Translations under genes and position numbers: made by a program
Notes under the pieces: model-generated
Told to the model about the DNA's origin: nothing
The model's database searches: none
Seen by the model: only the letters and a program-made list of their open reading frames with translations
Assembly: GCA_020226215.1 (NCBI GenBank)
Contig: CM035236.1
Span: 59,873,809-59,937,808 of the forward strand
Length of the DNA stretch: 64,000 nt
Origin: Sindora glabra
Lineage: Eukaryota; Streptophyta; Magnoliopsida; Fabales; Fabaceae
Direction: 5' to 3'
Part shown: positions 49,501 through 62,078 of the stretch, piece by piece
How the letters are laid out: every line of letters begins with the position of its first letter
Numbering within the stretch: the first letter of the stretch is position 1

Positions 49501-50760
49501 AAAATTTAAAAAAATTAACTTCTACTAACTTCATTTCTTTATATTACAATGTCACATTTATACTTTAAGTCCAAATAGAAATAACAATTTTGGCAAATGA
49601 GAAAAAGAAATTTTTTTTGTTAATTTTTCATTAACCTTGATAAGCATAAAAGTAAATTGATCCGCAATGACAAATCCCTTAAACTAGGCAAGTTAGTGCA
49701 CAATCATAAAAATTAAATTTCTTTGGTCCATTTTCTTGAAAGTATGATTTTCATTTTTGCAAGGAAGCATTTTTTTCATTACAAAATACAATAAATGAAT
49801 AATAAGACCATTAATGAGAAATTAAGGGCCCAACATGAATTATTCTAAGCTTAACTATCAGTAAATGGCCACTTATCTTATGAAAACTTATGCATCTTAT
49901 TTATTTATTTATTGTAAAGGACCATGGATGATTTCAAAGATCATCATATCTAACAAATAGTAAGTGCCAAATACATTTCCAAGGACAATCATGCTCTAAT
50001 TGGCTCAACTTGGACATTATTGTGATGTTGTAAAACAAGTGATAAATGTTATAACCAAAACTTGTACACATGATCATTCTTATGACTAAAACCAAAAACA
50101 TAAAAAGCAATGTTTTTTGGGAATGTTTAATATACATTCTTATCCAATTTACCAATTTAAGGAAAAAATTTCACCAGTTAACTTATATCATGATATTATA
50201 AACTAGGAATTAATTATTAATTTGTATTATTTTGCTATGAAGTAAGTTAGCAAAGGAAGGGAAGGGGTCTTATACTGGCTATATCACAACATCCTTATTG
50301 GTGGGATTAGCTTGATTAATTATTAATCAATCTCATTGTCACAAATGAAAAGGCTAATCAAGTTATCCTATTTATAAAAGGTATTTAAAGAATAACCAAG
50401 TTAGCTTTACATGCAAGGTTAAGGTGGCCTAGATAAAAATAAAAAGTGTCTAATCAATAAAAATCGGGGTAGTTTGAGGATTAATTTCAAAAGTAGGCAT
50501 TTAGCGAATAAAAAGTGCTAACATGAGGCATAATGATTAAAAAGCCTTGTCCAAGGATTGAGCATCCTTATTCAATAATGTGAACTAAATAAACTCTTTA
50601 ACCTTTTTTTTTCTCATTCTCATTTTATTTCATATAATCAAATGTGGATTTATTTCAATGTATGCAAATAGAAAAGGAATATAATCAAATAAAAGGGGTA
50701 AGGATAAGATAATTCTTACTCTTTTAAATTATTTGGTTTGGTTAAAGGATGAAATCACAT
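46521..50760. other. Unassigned AT-rich DNA, probably old repeats
   Basis: No gene recognised. Short open frames (47213-47410, 47412-47790, 49175-49360, 49934-50155) are lysine-, isoleucine- or phenylalanine-rich and have no motif. A short TA run is at 47615-47634. Confidence 0.5.
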
Positions 50761-50769
50761 TGTTTATGC

Positions 50770-51145
50770 AAAGGTTAGAAATAAAAATGCAAAAACAAGC
50801 CTAGGTCTATAGGTTTAATGGATACTAGGTGGGCTAGTTCTAAAAATTTAGGCTCATAATTTTTATGAGTTTAAATAGGTTAACCCACATTGGCATGGGC
50901 TAGTTCACAAGCTACTACATATATATATAATATATATTTTTTAATTATAATAGAAATGACCTAATACCATAAATGCCCACTAAATTAACCTAATGTAATT
51001 TATAGATTGCAAATTATGCAAGTTAGCCCATGTGTTAATCATGAAGCAAAGTAGGCTTATTTTTTAGCCTATTAAAAATGTATGCCTATGTAGTTTAGCC
51101 TACATAGGCCCTATTTAGGCCCACTTTATCCATTATACATCGCAC
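50770..51145. repeat. Possible MITE with GGGCTAG / TAGCCTA motifs
   Basis: The left part has repeated GGGCTAGTTC and AGGTTAACCC; the right part has TTAGCCTATT and TTTAGCCTACAT in opposite sense with GGCCC. This suggests a small inverted-repeat element, but no exact ends or duplication were found. Confidence 0.3.
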
Positions 51146-51829
51146 GTTAGAAACCATTATGTCTTATTTAAATCAAAAAATATATTTTCCATTTTTAAAC
51201 AACATATTATAAAAATATTAAAGTAATTTAAATTAAAATTAATTATCTAGAAATTTGGTCAATAATTGCTCCTTCTCTATATTCTTAATTTAGATATTCT
51301 CTCTATACATCTTTCTTCCACCACTGTAATAAACTATCAAATATGACAAAATAACATAAATTATTAATAATGTTGTTAACTTTTTTTTCATAATTAAACA
51401 TAATGTTACAAACACATCATAATTTTTATTTTCATTTTTTCATTCATTGAAGTTTTTAACATATAATCATTCGTTATTTAATTTTATTTTAATCACCAAT
51501 CATGTGCAAAACTTAAGATTATAGTTCAAAGAAAGAGAAAGCATATTGTACACATAATACATTTCATCTTCTAAGATTTATTCCTTTTAAATGTCATTTA
51601 TTTTAGTGAGAGAGGGGAGATGTGATTTTTCTTTGCATTATTAACTATAAAACAATTTTCACCATAGAGATGAAAAATCTTGTGGGAGCCCATTCCAATT
51701 ATTTAATCAAAACACTTGATGGATTTTTAATCTAAGTAAAAATGTGAAAAATTATATGTACATATGTATGTTTCTATGTATCCATTAGCAATAGAGGTGT
51801 TCCTAAAAGTGGTTCAATGAGAGTTGAGA

Positions 51830-52330
51830 TGGATTGTGCTAATGATGTTAAGTGGTATTAATGGTGGAGGTGTGCAATGTTGATGGATGATAATGATAGT
51901 TGCTTATGACAATAATGGTAATAGTGTGAAAAGGAAACAAATGGTAGACATAGATAATGGTAAGTGGAGTGAAATTAAATGGTAAGTTATGATAATCTTA
52001 GTAATGGTGGTGGATTATAGTAATGGTGTTGGAGGTGGTAGCAATGCATGAAAGATGTAATGGTAAATAGTGAAGGTGTTAGTTAGTGGTGAGCAAAGTG
52101 AAATTCAATGATTGATAATATGATAGATATGGTGGTAAGTAATAGTAGCAGTGGGTGCTAGGCAAAAGGTAATGTTTGGTGGGTGATCATATATTATGGG
52201 TAGAACGAAGTTAGATGGTGGGTGATGTAAATGATTGTGATAATAGGTAGTGGGCAGTCATTAGTTAAGGTTCAATGGTAGGTGATGATGATAATAGTCA
52301 ATGAAGATAAAGATCATGATGGGTGGTATG
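51830..52330. repeat. Degenerate GGT/AAT-rich tract
   Basis: About 500 bp dominated by GGTGG, AATGGT and GTGATGA motifs without a fixed period. A short tract of the opposite sense (CACCACC, ATCATC) lies at 58555-58690. No protein. Confidence 0.6.
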
Positions 52331-53423
52331 TTATAAAAGTAAAGAAAATAGTATTTTTTTTTTTAAATTTCAAGTAGGTAACATTTTGCTAAATTTTAGA
52401 GGAGAAAGAATTTCAAATGGATTAATTAAACGTAACCAACAATAGCAAATTCCAATACATGTGAATTAAACACTATGTTAGAAAATAAAATTTTTGACTT
52501 AGTTATTAACTTCTTAAAATCTCCCAACCAAATGCTTCCTTAGCTACTTTCACTTTTTTAATAACATGATATCTATCTATTTATTAATATTGTACAAGGT
52601 TTTAAATTGACAATAGATTAAATTTAAGTCCTTTTATATTAAATTAAAATTTTACTAATATTATACATTGCTTTAACTCAAAATATGACACTATAGTGGT
52701 ATTTAGAAATTGTCTAACTCTTTAAAATGGTGATGACAAATATTGAATTTAAGATATGATTAATCATAATTAAGATTTTTTTCATTTTATTAGTTAAGTC
52801 AATTCAAGAAAACATAACAAGTAGTGAAATAACAAAAGAATATCATATTAATACAATAATAAAAACATTGATTTTCTTATAATTTAGATGTGATAAGTTC
52901 AAAAACCTATATCCTTTTACCCCCTCAACTATACACTAAATATCCTTTTAAAAATGTATTTTTTAATTTCCTTTTAAGGCATGTAAAAGAAAAAAAAATT
53001 GAGAAACTGATTTAAAAAAAATAATAGGATGTAAGAAAAGAGTAGAGTAGAGTAGAACCAAAGCCAAACAATGTCTTCCTTTAAGAATGGAGTCTTCTCA
53101 TTTAGCCATATCTTCGAGTTTAACTTTATAGATCCCATTATCATCATTACTTTAAACTCCTCAAAATCAATCATGCCATCACCATCGCTATATATATGAC
53201 TAATCATTTTTTGACACTCAACTATTGAACAATCATCACTAAGGCTTTTCATCACCGTCTGCAACTCCTTTACTATGATGAATCCATTACCATCAATATC
53301 AAAAATTGAAAATGCATCTTTTAAATTTGCCATAACTTCATTAGGATTAACACCTTTTATGTTGAATTCAATGAACCCTTAGAGATTAATAAATCCATCA
53401 CCATCTACATCCACTTCCTAAAT

Positions 53424-56304
53424 TGTAATGCCCCTAGGTGGTACATTAAGTCTAATTAAGAATAAAAACCCCTGATGGGTACACTAGGCTAATTAGCCTA
53501 AAATTTTTTTCCAAACCATTTTAAATATAATTAAAGATGAACTTTAAGTTAAATCATGGTTAAAGATATATTCAAAAGCTTAGAAAAATTTTAGTAGAAC
53601 CTGATTTAATTTTAGGGTCCTGGGAAGCCAAAATTCAGTAAAATAAGGCCGAAAGTGTAATAAATCGATTTGGTTCCCTAAATTACTTTTTGTAATTCAA
53701 CTAAATACATTTATTAGGGCCCAAATATATTACAAAGAAACTTAATTTGGGCCTAAGGATTGAATTGAAAATTTTGTTAGAAAATATGAGGCAAAAGTTG
53801 AATTTTAGAAAGTTTTGGGATCAAATTGTAATTTCTTAAAATTATGGTTTTGGCCCAATATTTTTCTAATAAATTTTGACCAAAAATTGGTCTGAATTAG
53901 GCCCATTTGCACACCCATATGTTGAAGTCTCTAGAGAAATTCTTGCAAAAAGATCTTGCAAAAAGATCTAGATATTTTGTAAATTCCAAAAATAGCCCAC
54001 TTATATACATTTGCTATTTAGTCCTAGAAATTTGAAGAGAATCCATCAGCTTCCTTCTTTCTCTTTGCATTTCAAAACTTCTAGCCACTATTAGAGCAAC
54101 CTTTCAAGCTTCCAAGCCAAAAACATATAAAATTCAACAAGTCAAGCTAAGCTTTCAAGTCTTCTACTAGCTTTCTTAAGTTTTTCCAAGAGAAATTAAC
54201 CAAAACTTGAAGGTATTTATTCCTTTTCCACAAGTATAAAACACCTTCTTGTGGGAAAGGTTTTGAAGCTTTGAAATAACTAAGTTTGGAGGTGAGTGAC
54301 AATTCCTTACCATTTTCTTAGAATTTTAATTCAAGAATTGTAAGATTTTGAACTTTAGATTGGTTAATTTGTTAGTTTGATACGAGACCATGCAATTAGA
54401 GGCATGGTGTTGTGCTAAACCTTTGGACATGTATTTTGAATGTTATTAGTATGATATTAGTAGGGGTAATGCATGAGAATACTAATTTTGATGTTTGGAA
54501 TGAATGGTGAATCCAAATCATGAAGAACAATGCTTGTTGGAAAATTTCTGGAAAACCTAGAACAGTGACTCCGAGCGCATGAATTTTCTAGGCTTCATAA
54601 GGTTACTTAAAAATTCAAAACTAAACATTATATGGCCTTTTATGATGTTAGGATCAACATATAATTTATTAAGAATTTTTTAGAGGAATTTAGAATTTTA
54701 GAATGGGGTCCTTGTTGGGAAGTAGTCCAGATTTCCAAAATAGAATGCCTAGGCATTTAGTCTTAGGTTTTAAACTTTTTAAGGCACTATATGGCCCTTA
54801 AAAATTCTACAAAAATTCATTGAAACCCTTCATATGTTGGTTAAAACATATAAAATTTTCGTGGCAGTTAGAGCTCATTTTCCTATTGAATAAATTCTTA
54901 ACATTCCGGGGCTCCAGTGCTGCCAAATTTGGAACTAGCTTAGGAGGGTGAACTTGGGGGAATTTATGGGCAAATTTAGTAAGGGTTTTGAGAAAAATCA
55001 TAACATGAACTTTGTTATGAATATGTTAGAATAACGTAGAATTTAATAGGAATTTTTAGAGTTGATTTAGTTAGCCAAATAGGGCTAAACTTTTATTACA
55101 CTCTACTAGCCCTTTTTTGGGCTAACGACTGAACAGTACCAAAGTGTAATGGATTCTAAGCCCAAATTGAATGGTAGTTAATTGAAATTTCACCATTAGG
55201 GCTTTATTTAAGTATAGCAAACTTTGAAAATTTAATTATAATTAATTAAACATAAGTTAAAAGCTTAGTGTATAAAAAGGGTATAGTATGGGATTAATAA
55301 ACTCTATTTGAAACATAAGCTAACCTATTCTTTCTAAATTCTTGATATGCAGATGCATTATTAAAATGTATGTTGTTCATGTATAAACTTAAAATGTTTA
55401 TTTTGCATGTGTATATGCTATTGTTTAGCATGATTAGAATGGATATTATCTAAATGGCTAATGGGTACATTTGACCTTACCATTGATTATTGGATTATGA
55501 ATATGCTTATAATAGCTATTGAATTTTGAAACACTACAATGTTTCTAAATCCCTCTCAGATATGATATATGGGGGGAATATTACATCCTTCTAAAAGAAG
55601 GAAAGGTGTGGTAAGGGTTGGAGGGATAAGGATGGTGGCTTTGGCCTAGGGTGGTAGGGAATAAGATTGAATTGGTGATATAAGGGGAAACTCGTACCTT
55701 ATTAGCCATTTGTTGATATCTAGACTAATCATTTTTTAACTGTGTAGTTAGATTTCACTAATTAGATGCTTAAAAATAATGACACATTTAATCACTAATT
55801 TTAAATTTAAGAAATTCATAATACATTGGGATTATGGTAAAAGTGAATTGTCATTCACTGAGTATTATAAATACTCATTCTTGTTTGTATATTTTTTTTT
55901 AGTTTTTTTATAGATAAAGAACTTGGGCTGGCGCCGACAGTCTGACACTTGCATAAAGACCTATCTGTCACCATATAAATTGTTTACTTCTAGATAGTAT
56001 GTTATATATTAGTATAAATATTTAGTCAGTCAGTATACTAATCTGTATAATATCTTAGTTCATGCTTATTTTGATATCTATCTATGTATATAGTATTGTG
56101 TATACTTTAAAAACATATATAAGATGTATTATTATCTCTTTTGTGTTTAATAAAAATATTAGTTGTATATGTATGTTTGTGTACGTATGAGTTAAACATG
56201 ATTGTAAAGGTATGTAAAGGTATGTAAAGGTGTCTAATTGATACATCACTATCAGTTAGATATCTTTACACCTATTATGATGGTTGTGGGAACAGGTCAT
56301 GACA
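53424..56304 (+). mobile_element. Solo LTR C, Tekay-like, 2,881 bp, inserted in the CML gene
   Basis: It starts TGTAATGCCCC and ends GGTCATGACA, with perfect TG/CA ends and an exact TAAAT duplication (53419-53423, 56305-56309). The reading frame of the CML gene continues across it once it and one duplication copy are ignored. A TATA-like TTATATACAT lies near 54001 after a 570-bp U3. A palindrome TGAGTATT-ATA-AATACTCA lies at 55859-55877. No gag or pol. It is in the opposite orientation to the host gene. Confidence 0.95.
55859..55877. promoter_or_regulatory. Conserved palindrome in LTR C
   Basis: TGAGTATT and AATACTCA pair around a 3-base loop. The same palindrome occurs in LTR A at 2976-2993 and, changed on both arms so that pairing is kept, in LTR B at 17614-17631. 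Its place near the 3' part of the LTR suggests an RNA hairpin in R/U5 or around the 3' end of the transcript. Confidence 0.55.
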
Positions 56305-56549
56305 TAAATCATGCTAACTAGCTTCTTTTCACTTAGCACTTGGCCTAGGCTTTCCATCATGGATCTTAATTCTAAAGATAAAATATTTCCATCGCCATTG
56401 ACATCGAATTTCTTAAAGACCTCTTCAAGCTCTATGGAGAGACGGGCACGAGAATGGGTTGAAAATGATAGGCTTTGCAAGGAAATAGGTTTTTTAACAA
56501 TGGGTTAAATTGGTTTCTTCATATGGGTGAAGAAGGATATGAAACCCAT

Positions 56550-58550
56550 GGTATGGAATTGAAAAAAAAATAATGAAAATTCAAAGGGACCATTTGATTT
56601 TGATGGAAATTATAGAGAAGGAAATGGTGGAAGAAAAGATGTAGAAAAGTAATTTGGCTTTACAAGTTTAGACTTAGGAGGATAAAGGGAAGGATTTAGG
56701 AAAATCCTTTACCAAATTAATGAACATAATAGAATGAATGTAATATATTAGTCAAAATCCTAATTTACAAAATTTGGGAGATAAGATTCTAGGATTGTGT
56801 GGTTATTTAAAGGCCAATAGCTAACAAAATCCTTCATAATTCAAACATTTTCCTATAAAGAAATTTTATTTTTTTGAAAAATTAAATTTAATTAATTATC
56901 TATATGGACAGACTATTTCATTGAAAGGATGATTTGGAAAGTTAAAAATAAAAGAAATCCATTTTGATAATGTTATGAAGGCTTAAATTTTATTTCAATG
57001 ATGCCTTAGCATGTTTACCTCATTATTTATCATTGGCCATCTTTTGTAACTTAAGAAGAATAACAATCTTATAAACTTAAATTCATAATATTTAACATGA
57101 ACTTTAAAAGAACAAAATACATTTAAAAAATTAGCATGTATGAAGTCTATATTAATTAGTATGGACTTATATACATGGAACTATAACTTATTATTAGCTT
57201 ACCAAAGGTCATGTTTCTCTCCAATATTGAATCTTTATAACAAGTAAGGTAGCAAGCAATTTCTAATTGAATAAACATATTTTCACCTCCATAATGGACA
57301 ACACTCTTTAACAAAGCATGCAAATCTACAATGGAGCTCAATTTCTTTATAAAAGAATGTGAAACATATTATGTTGAAAAGCATGATTATAGTGGTGTTA
57401 ATAAAATAAAACTACGATAACGTCTTTGACAACCTACTAAAGATACACTTTTACCTTCACATAATAGGCAAGATTCATGCTAAAAAATAAGTTGTGCACA
57501 TTTTATTTTCACATGTGTAGGGGTGAGATATCCTTCTTCACGAAACTACATCATTATTAGTAATCATAAGAGTTAGGTTACCCATTTATCACAGTGACCT
57601 ATCACCTATGTGATGTGAAAAAGGAGTAAATAATTAATTATTTTAACCAAATTGTCCCTTACAAATTATATTACATGAGATCTTCATTTAAATTTATTAT
57701 TGGAACTTTGCCCATCTTTTAAAAGTAAGGTTTTGCTCTTACATGGGAAAGAAAAATGCACGTGTGTGCACAGGTTGAAATTTTTATAAAATTATTTTAT
57801 GTTTGTTGTAAGTTTTGAAAAAAAATTGACTTTCTTTTATATAAAGCTATAAAATTTTCAAATTTGCATTTTAACTTTAATTTATAATATTGTAAGTTTT
57901 TTAAAAAATTGTTACATGTAAAACTTGTACAAATTTAAAACATTAATAAAAATAAATATGGAAATTTGGATCCTATCTTTTTTAATGTAGATTTAAATAG
58001 GAGTGTGCATTAATTTATGAGACTTACACAATAATTTTTTTATGTATGCATAAGTTAATATTTCTCTTTAAAACTAACCAATGTTAACAATATATTAAAA
58101 TGATAGATTCTTAGAAAGGTTGCAACTTAACTTACTCAATATGATAAATGACAAAATCTAACTTATATAAAATAAATAATAATAAAGAAAGAATGAGATA
58201 AATTGGAAAGATTATGACACTACTCAAGATTCATTATATGATTAATTAAAGAGCAAAAATATCAGTGAGAGGAATTCAAAGCCAAGATGGACAAATAAGA
58301 TAGTGTTTTTGCTTCCTAAGAAAGAAAAATGAAAATTTACAATGGCTTTTAGTTCACAAAATTTTTCTCATATTTTTTGAATAATTTAAGAAAATATTAA
58401 ATTCTTATGCTAGATTCAAAATTAAACAAAATGTACCTAAAAATATTCACATTTTCAAAAATATTTTTAGGTTAATACTCCTATGAGATGCTAAATATCC
58501 TATATTCTATGTCATGGAAATGTTTTAATTATATAAAATGGTTATTTTAC
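56550..58550. other. Unassigned AT-rich DNA upstream of the CML pseudogene
   Basis: It would include the old promoter of the CML gene, but I cannot point to elements with confidence. No other gene or repeat is recognised. Confidence 0.5.
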
Positions 58551-58554
58551 CCAC

Positions 58555-58690
58555 CATTCTAAGCCTCATAACCTTATTTCACCACCACCCACCACTATTT
58601 ATCATTACTACCTATCATTGTTCACCATCATTCATCATCATCTACCATTCACTGTTATTCACTATTAATCACTGACCACTATCCACTGCT
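58555..58690. repeat. Degenerate CAY-rich tract
   Basis: Motifs CACCACC, ATCATT, CACTATT and similar, the reverse sense of the tract at 51830-52330. Confidence 0.55.
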
Positions 58691-59054
58691 ATTAACAAGC
58701 ACTAAACATGATTAACTACTCATTTGCCAATGATAACATTTTTTGGTAATCTAACATTTAAAAAAATATATAAATAAATAAAAATATAATATTGCAACAT
58801 TCTTAAAATCTTTTTAATTGAACCAAATATAGTAATATGACATTCTTGAGTTACATTTATGAGAATCACATTTTCAAAAATATTTTGATATATGAAATTG
58901 TATGATTCTATGAACCAACGTCACCTACATGTCATTAATGGCAGACCTTAACCTAACATTTTGGAGGGATAAAAAAATTTAAAAAGGCCAAATGACTTAT
59001 GTAATAACATTTTTTTAAAAAACTTTCATAAAATTGTATGATACTAATACATGA

Positions 59055-59595
59055 TTAAAGGTGCAAACAAGTTAAACTACTTATAAACGGCTTGAAATTG
59101 GCTTAGAAAAGAATTAATTCAAATTTCATTTTAAATAAGACAAACTCAATTAATGCATGAGTGAAGTTTAAGCTTCTTATTACTCAATTTGAACAATTAA
59201 TGAATCTATACAAGCTTAATTATAAAATTATATTTTTAATTATTATATTATAATTAAATAATATAAAGATAATATGTAAAGAATATAATATATAAAATTT
59301 ATATTATCAAGGTGTATATAAATATAAATAATACATAATATATAATAAATAAAATGTTAAGCTCATTTAAGCTTGTATGACCTCATTTAAATTCATTTGT
59401 GATCTAAGTTTGAGCTTCAGTTTAAATACTTTACTTTAATTAAAAATTTAAATTCAATAATATATATCATTAAGCTTAAATAATGATCACTTAAGCTTAT
59501 ATTTAATTTGAGCTCGATCTCAAATGTTTCAAGCTTAACAAGTTCAAGCTTAAATATGCAAATATTTAACTTAAATTGCTTACAACTCTATAGAT
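59055..59595. mobile_element. hAT-like MITE, about 0.54 kb
   Basis: Left end AGGTGCAAACAAGTTAAAC and reversed right end GAGTTGTAAGCAATTTAAG match in most positions. Possible target duplication is ATGATTAA against ATGATTTT. Inside are many GAGCTC, AAGCTT and CAAGCTTAA motifs typical of plant MITEs of this type. No coding. Confidence 0.6.
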
Positions 59596-59639
59596 GATTT
59601 TAAAAATTTTGGAGGTTAATGCATGCCTCATTTTCCTTA

Positions 59640-60190
59640 CAAACAAAGATGACAATAGGTTAGGTTTGGTAGGCTTAACCCAAATCCAATCAAATCTAAA
59701 CTTATTAAAAACACATTACTTTAAACCTATAAAGACTTAATAAGATCATATTAAAATATCTAAAATTAACCCAATTGAACTCATTAATAAAAATATAATA
59801 ATGAAATATTTTTAATAAAAAAATATCTTTCTCCTTATTGAAAATAATTACACCTAACAATTATAATACATATCCATTTAGTTATAAAAATTTATCTTTT
59901 TTTTGAACCATCCATATTAACTTTTAGATAAATATAAGTTTCATTATTATTGAACCTATCAAATAAAGGTCTTATAGGTTTAACCCATAAATAATTATTT
60001 TAATATTATTAATAATAATTATACCTAACAATTATGACATAAATCCATGTACTCATCAATATTAATCCTTATTTTGACTTATTCATATTGATTCATATTA
60101 GTTTTAGAGTAAATTTGAGTTTTATCATTATTAATCTTGTCAAATAAAAGTCCATGTTGGGTCAACATATAAATAACCATTTTTCCATTA
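59640..60190. repeat. MITE-like start followed by an imperfect tandem duplication (about 171 bp)
   Basis: GATGACAATAGGTTAGG at 59648 resembles the end of a hAT-type MITE. The stretches from 59843 and from 60014 repeat each other: both run AATAATTAYACCTAACAATTAT, then a TTTTAGATAAAT/TTTTAGAGTAAAT block, then CTATCAAATAAAGGTC / TTGTCAAATAAAAGTC. Confidence 0.5.
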
Positions 60191-62078
60191 ATATATCCAC
60201 GAGATATGCTCATACACAAAACAAATTAATATTATAAAATAAAAAAATATTATAGTTAAATATCTTTATAATTTAGGATAAAATGCTCTCATCTTCCTTA
60301 AAGTTTAGGGTAATGTAACACCTAATCCAAAAATCAAAAGAAAAAAAAAATTGCATGTGCCTCTAACTTTATTACATATCTTTACAAGCTAAATTATTAT
60401 AGAGTGGTTAGGAGCAATAACCAAGGTACTCTTTCGTGCATAAATATCTTTATTCTAAGTTATTAGGTACTTAAAAACATTAATTAATAATAAAGTCAGT
60501 CATAAGGACTGAGTAAGTGAGTCTCCATATAAGCTATTCTAGAATTTTATCCATTTTAGTGTCTTTCCTTTTGTTTATTGGAATATTTCATGGTGCACTT
60601 ATTACTATACATCATTCTAGTTTGACATGTTTTATGTATATAGTTCCTTTGCATACACAATTATTATGTAGCTTGATAGTTTACATTATCATGTATGTGA
60701 CAAACTAACATTCATAATTTCACATCACCCACATATCTACACATTGATCACATTTTCCTTGTGATTATTTACTGTGTATTTTACTATTACCTTTTATACT
60801 CACATTCCCAGTTTCTATCATGCAATCACTTCACTATATATAGTCAAATTTGCAATTCAATTCCATGCCATAAACATACTTTATCCAGTATATACTTATA
60901 GTATAAGCTCTGTCTTACAGTCAAAAGCTTATTATGCACACATTTCACCATATAATTGTATTCATATCTTAAACACATATCATGCATCCACTTTAATATA
61001 AATGGCCATGCATATGAAATAGTATTATGAATGATAATAAACAAATAAATAATTAAATGAATAAATAATCAAATGAATAAATAAATAAAGCACATATATA
61101 TATATTTAGGATACACTCGTAAAATGCCTTATGAATATCAATTTCTTCTTATATTTTTTATTCAGTCTTATCCATCTTGCCCACTTTATTCATCTGAATC
61201 TAGTTTTACCCATCCTACTATTGAATTATATAGCATGTGCACTTTGCACTTCCACAAAGAATCACAATATCATATAAAATACACTAACTTATCCCCCTAA
61301 CAATCTCGCCATATCAAATGGCTCTCATTTAATATCAGATATAACCCTTTTGAAATTTAACATTTCTCATTGTGTTTTATGAAATCACAAAATTTCCATA
61401 TATTTCACAAAAGATAAAGGATGGCATCATATGTAATCTACCATGGATATCACAAGTGACCACACTTCACAATTTTCACATATATCATAATAATTATCAC
61501 AAATGGTCAATATTCTACAATATTCATAATTTTTCCCATCGTACATGATAGATATTAATAATGATACTATTTTACAAGATTCATAAATTCATACATTTGG
61601 CATAACAAATATCACTGGAAATATTAAGCAACTAATATTTACAAATCCACATATAATCCATAACAAATGTCATAAATAGGCAATATTCAAATTTCACACT
61701 AAAACTCTCACTTGGAATATTCATATAAATATATTAATACTTATGTACATTCATTTCTCAATCCAAATTATTTTTATCCCTATGTTGTTTATATTTTGCA
61801 CTAATTCTAGCATTGTTATTTATGTTTCTAATAGCTTACACTCTCATCCTACATATTAAATTCATGAACTGTATTCACAATCTTCACTTATTCATTGTCA
61901 TATTTTATATTCCACAATTTATATTCATAATTTAACAAGGAAATCACATTTCCAAGCCAAGTTTGACTTAAAATAAAATCCTACCATTAGAAGGATTGTT
62001 GTTAGCATCATTGAGACTTTATATCACTATTAATATCATTCTCGTTGATATTTTACCTCCTTAAAGTTATAGGGTATT
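60191..62078. other. Unassigned AT-rich DNA
   Basis: CACA/CATA-rich on the plus strand. A TGTAACACC motif at 60316 looks like an LTR start but no matching end was found. Open frames at 60517-60708 and 60774-61044 have no recognised domain. Confidence 0.45.

Larger units (their letters stand above)
52974..56549 (-). pseudogene. CML25/26-type calmodulin-like protein pseudogene, split by a solo LTR
   Basis: The 5' part (56549-56305) starts M-G-F-I-S-F-F, has one stop after K-K-P-I, then F-K-K-F-D-V-N-G-D-G-N, EF-hand 1, and L-V-S-M-I. The 3' part (53423-52974) goes on with E-V-D-V-D-G-D-G-F-I-N-L (EF-hand 2, its last Glu now a stop), D-I-D-G-N-G-F-I (EF-hand 3) and S-D-G-D-G-M-I-D-F-E-E-F (EF-hand 4, first Asp changed to Tyr), then M-M-I-M-G-S. 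The order, the spacing and the start fit plant CML25/26 proteins, small calcium sensors of usually one exon. Three stops, two ruined calcium loops, and the LTR rule out function. The C-terminal tail beyond G-S-I-K reads into hydrophobic sequence, so the old stop is lost too. Confidence 0.85.
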
